Origin: Flavobacteriaceae bacterium UBA5950
GTDB taxonomy: Bacteria > Bacteroidota > Bacteroidia > Flavobacteriales > Flavobacteriaceae
Direction: 5' to 3'
Length of the DNA: 8,466 bases
NCBI GenBank assembly: GCA_002430545.1
Contig: DJCM01000009.1
Coordinates: forward strand, 1-8,466
In this document: positions 7,883 to 8,466 of the stretch, piece by piece
Numbering within the stretch: position 1 is the first letter of the stretch
Layout: each line of letters begins with the position of its first letter
The notes under the pieces: generated by a model
The model's database searches: none
What the model was told of the DNA's origin: nothing
What the model saw: the letters and a program-made list of their open reading frames with translations, nothing else
Translations under genes and position numbers: made by a program

Positions 7883-8176
7883 ATGAAACGCTCGCCAACA
7901 GTTGTTTTTGGAGAATGGGCTGAGCTTGGTCGTGACGAGGGCATGGAAAAGGGTCATCAGCAGTCCGTTGATGAAATGCTTTCTATGGTTTTGAAAGGGG
8001 GAAAGCAGTTTTCGTTTATCGATGCTGGCTGTGGAAATGGCTGGGTTGTAAGACAAGTTGCAAAACACCCAGAATGTATGTCTGCCACAGGCGTTGATGG
8101 CGCACAACAAATGATTGATAAAGCACTGAAATCCGATCCCAACAACAGCTACAATTGTGCTGATTTGAGCAAATGA
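7883..8176 (+). pseudogene. class I SAM-dependent methyltransferase, 5' half only (truncated)
   Basis: The 97-residue product holds the N-terminal half of a Rossmann-fold methyltransferase. Motif I is FIDAGCGNGW (D47, G49, G51, G53), the acidic ribose-binding residue is D72 in GVDGAQQMID, and D94 in CADLSK is the usual adenine-side position. It then stops at TGA 8174-8176. Class I enzymes need at least about 180-200 residues; the post-motif strands 4-7 with the substrate site and the usual FD-x-V segment are missing. A single TGG to TGA change could explain the stop, since a Trp followed by NPKG would be plausible there. However, the frame then continues for only eight codons to TAA 8201-8203, and resemblance to a methyltransferase ends by about 8188. 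So this is a physical truncation, not just a nonsense mutation. It was probably co-transcribed with the zinc-ribbon gene 13 bases upstream. A functional short protein cannot be excluded but is unlikely. Confidence 0.8.
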
Positions 8177-8189
8177 AACCCAAAGGGGC

Positions 8190-8227
8190 CTAAAAATAAC
8201 TAACTCCATGATTATTAGGGAGTTAGT
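8190..8227 (-). terminator. hairpin terminator downstream of the tRNA fragment
   Basis: A perfect 9-bp stem, ACTAACTCC (8199-8207) with GGAGTTAGT (8219-8227), encloses an 11-base loop. Read on the minus strand, the stem is followed at once by TATTTTTAGG, a U-rich tail, so it fits an intrinsic terminator for minus-strand transcripts. It begins two bases after the tRNA fragment's discriminator base, the usual place for a tRNA terminator. It could now also terminate any minus-strand transcript coming from the ICMT-like gene. Confidence 0.65.
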
Positions 8228-8229
8228 AG

Positions 8230-8254
8230 TGGTCCCAACTGGACTCGAACCACT
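8230..8254 (-). other. tRNA 3' end fragment (T arm plus 3' acceptor strand), attachment-site-like
   Basis: On the minus strand the segment reads as T stem AGTGG, T loop TTCGAGT, T stem CCAGT, 3' acceptor strand TGGGACC and discriminator A, with no encoded CCA. The stem has one G-G mismatch; ACTGG would pair perfectly, so true tRNA identity probably covers only the 23 bases 8230-8252. A matching 5' acceptor strand (GGTCCCA), D arm and anticodon arm are absent from 8255-8375, so this is not a functional tRNA. The sequence is similar to what I recall of a flavobacterial tRNA-Met (CAT) 3' end. An isolated tRNA 3' end is the classic footprint of tyrosine-integrase attachment. That an element integrated here is inference. 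Confidence 0.65.
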
Positions 8255-8293
8255 GAATTATTTTGTTGATAATCAATATATTATAAATTAAAG

Positions 8294-8334
8294 TGTCCTA
8301 TAAAACAGGACAAACTGTCCTACACGATAGGACA
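8294..8334. promoter_or_regulatory. tandem dyads TGTCCT-N7-AGGACA (x2)
   Basis: Two 19-bp inverted repeats with identical 6-bp arms and 7-bp spacers lie at 8294-8312 and 8316-8334. The half-sites start at 8294, 8307, 8316 and 8329. Spacers are ATAAAAC and ACACGAT; three bases (AAC) separate the dyads. The repeat period is 22 bases, about two helical turns, so dimers bound to both copies would sit on the same DNA face. Conserved arms with diverged spacers point to protein binding (an operator or recombinase arm sites) more than to simple duplication. No gene start lies next to them in the window. They could also form RNA hairpins after the ICMT-like stop, but no U-rich tail follows. Confidence 0.65.
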
Positions 8335-8375
8335 TACTCGTGAAGTTTGAAAAGATTTAGTTTATCTAAAAGTTA

Positions 8376-8466
8376 CTATATCCATCTTCTGGTTCTGGAT
8401 TTATAAGATAAAAATTCTTTTCCAAATTTTTCTTCAAGAAAAATTTCTTCTCTTTTAATCTGGAAT
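8376..8466 (-). CDS. isoprenylcysteine carboxyl methyltransferase (ICMT)-like protein, C-terminal end (partial)
   Basis: A minus-strand frame is open from the window edge to TAG at 8378-8376, giving 29 residues: FQIKREEIFLEEKF, then GKEFLSYKSRTRRWI. The pattern 'R-x-EE-x3-L-E-x-x-FG-x-E(Y/F)-x2-Y-x3-(V/T)RRW(I/L)' is the characteristic C-terminus of bacterial membrane methyltransferases of the ICMT/PEMT family. In that family the conserved Glu-Glu and Tyr belong to the SAM-binding end, and the membrane helices lie upstream, here outside the window. The substrate is unknown for most bacterial members. The gene points toward the tRNA fragment, with 121 bases between its stop and that fragment's 5' edge. 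Confidence 0.7.
   Translation of the reverse strand, partial: FQIKREEIFLEEKFGKEFLSYKSRTRRWI

Noticed and set aside
7823..8209. 128-codon minus-strand open frame opposite the methyltransferase fragment
   Set aside because: The plus-strand frame has clear methyltransferase motifs, while this product is Cys/His/Phe-rich without any recognisable motif. It is a shadow of the real gene's codon bias.
8230..8310. Complete tRNA gene on the minus strand
   Set aside because: Only the T arm and 3' acceptor strand are present. The D arm, anticodon arm and GGTCCCA 5' strand cannot be found in the adjacent 120 bases, and the T stem carries a mismatch.
8294..8334. CRISPR-like repeat and spacer array
   Set aside because: There are only two units, the repeat arms are 6 bp and the spacers 7 bp, far too short; no cas genes are visible. 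A dyad array for protein binding fits better.

Overview
The window looks like chromosomal DNA of a member of the Bacteroidota, most likely a flavobacterium. The DNA is AT-rich. It carries a PorP/SprF-family outer-membrane protein and a giant adhesin-like protein ending in a gliding-motility (CHU_C, type B) sorting domain for the type IX secretion system (T9SS). Shine-Dalgarno sequences are essentially absent, and a few weak matches to the Bacteroidota promoter motif (TAnnTTTG) precede genes.

Layout: (1) positions 1-58 hold the last 18 codons of a plus-strand gene. (2) 75-1115 is a minus-strand porP/sprF-like gene that converges on it. (3) 1110-7649 is one plus-strand ORF of 2179 codons that fills 77% of the window. 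It runs from a signal peptide through an IgGFc-binding-like head, Ig-like modules, calcium-binding Asp-rich repeats, a C-type-lectin-like domain and six repeats of about 100 residues each beginning at a cysteine, to a type B sorting domain. Genes 2 and 3 are divergent and their 5' ends overlap, both with non-ATG starts. (4) 7678-7869 encodes a nine-cysteine zinc-ribbon-like miniprotein, followed after 13 bases by (5) the 5' half of a class I SAM-dependent methyltransferase, cut short at 8174-8176. (6) 8177-8375 has no gene. It holds a minus-strand hairpin terminator, the last 25 bases of a tRNA (T arm and 3' acceptor strand, no 5' part), and two tandem copies of the dyad TGTCCT-N7-AGGACA. (7) 8376-8466 is the C-terminal end of a minus-strand isoprenylcysteine carboxyl methyltransferase (ICMT)-like gene that continues beyond the window.

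Functionally, the left and central part is a T9SS cell-surface module. The giant protein is the likely cargo, and the PorP/SprF protein is the outer-membrane partner typically required to export or anchor type B cargo. The lectin-like and Ig-like modules suggest binding to carbohydrates or surfaces. The right end looks like an old recombination or integration scar at a tRNA: a broken methyltransferase abuts an isolated tRNA 3' end with its terminator, next to an orphan operator-like or recombinase-site-like array. That junction is the least ordinary part of the window. No CRISPR array, complete tRNA, rRNA or recognisable transposase is present.
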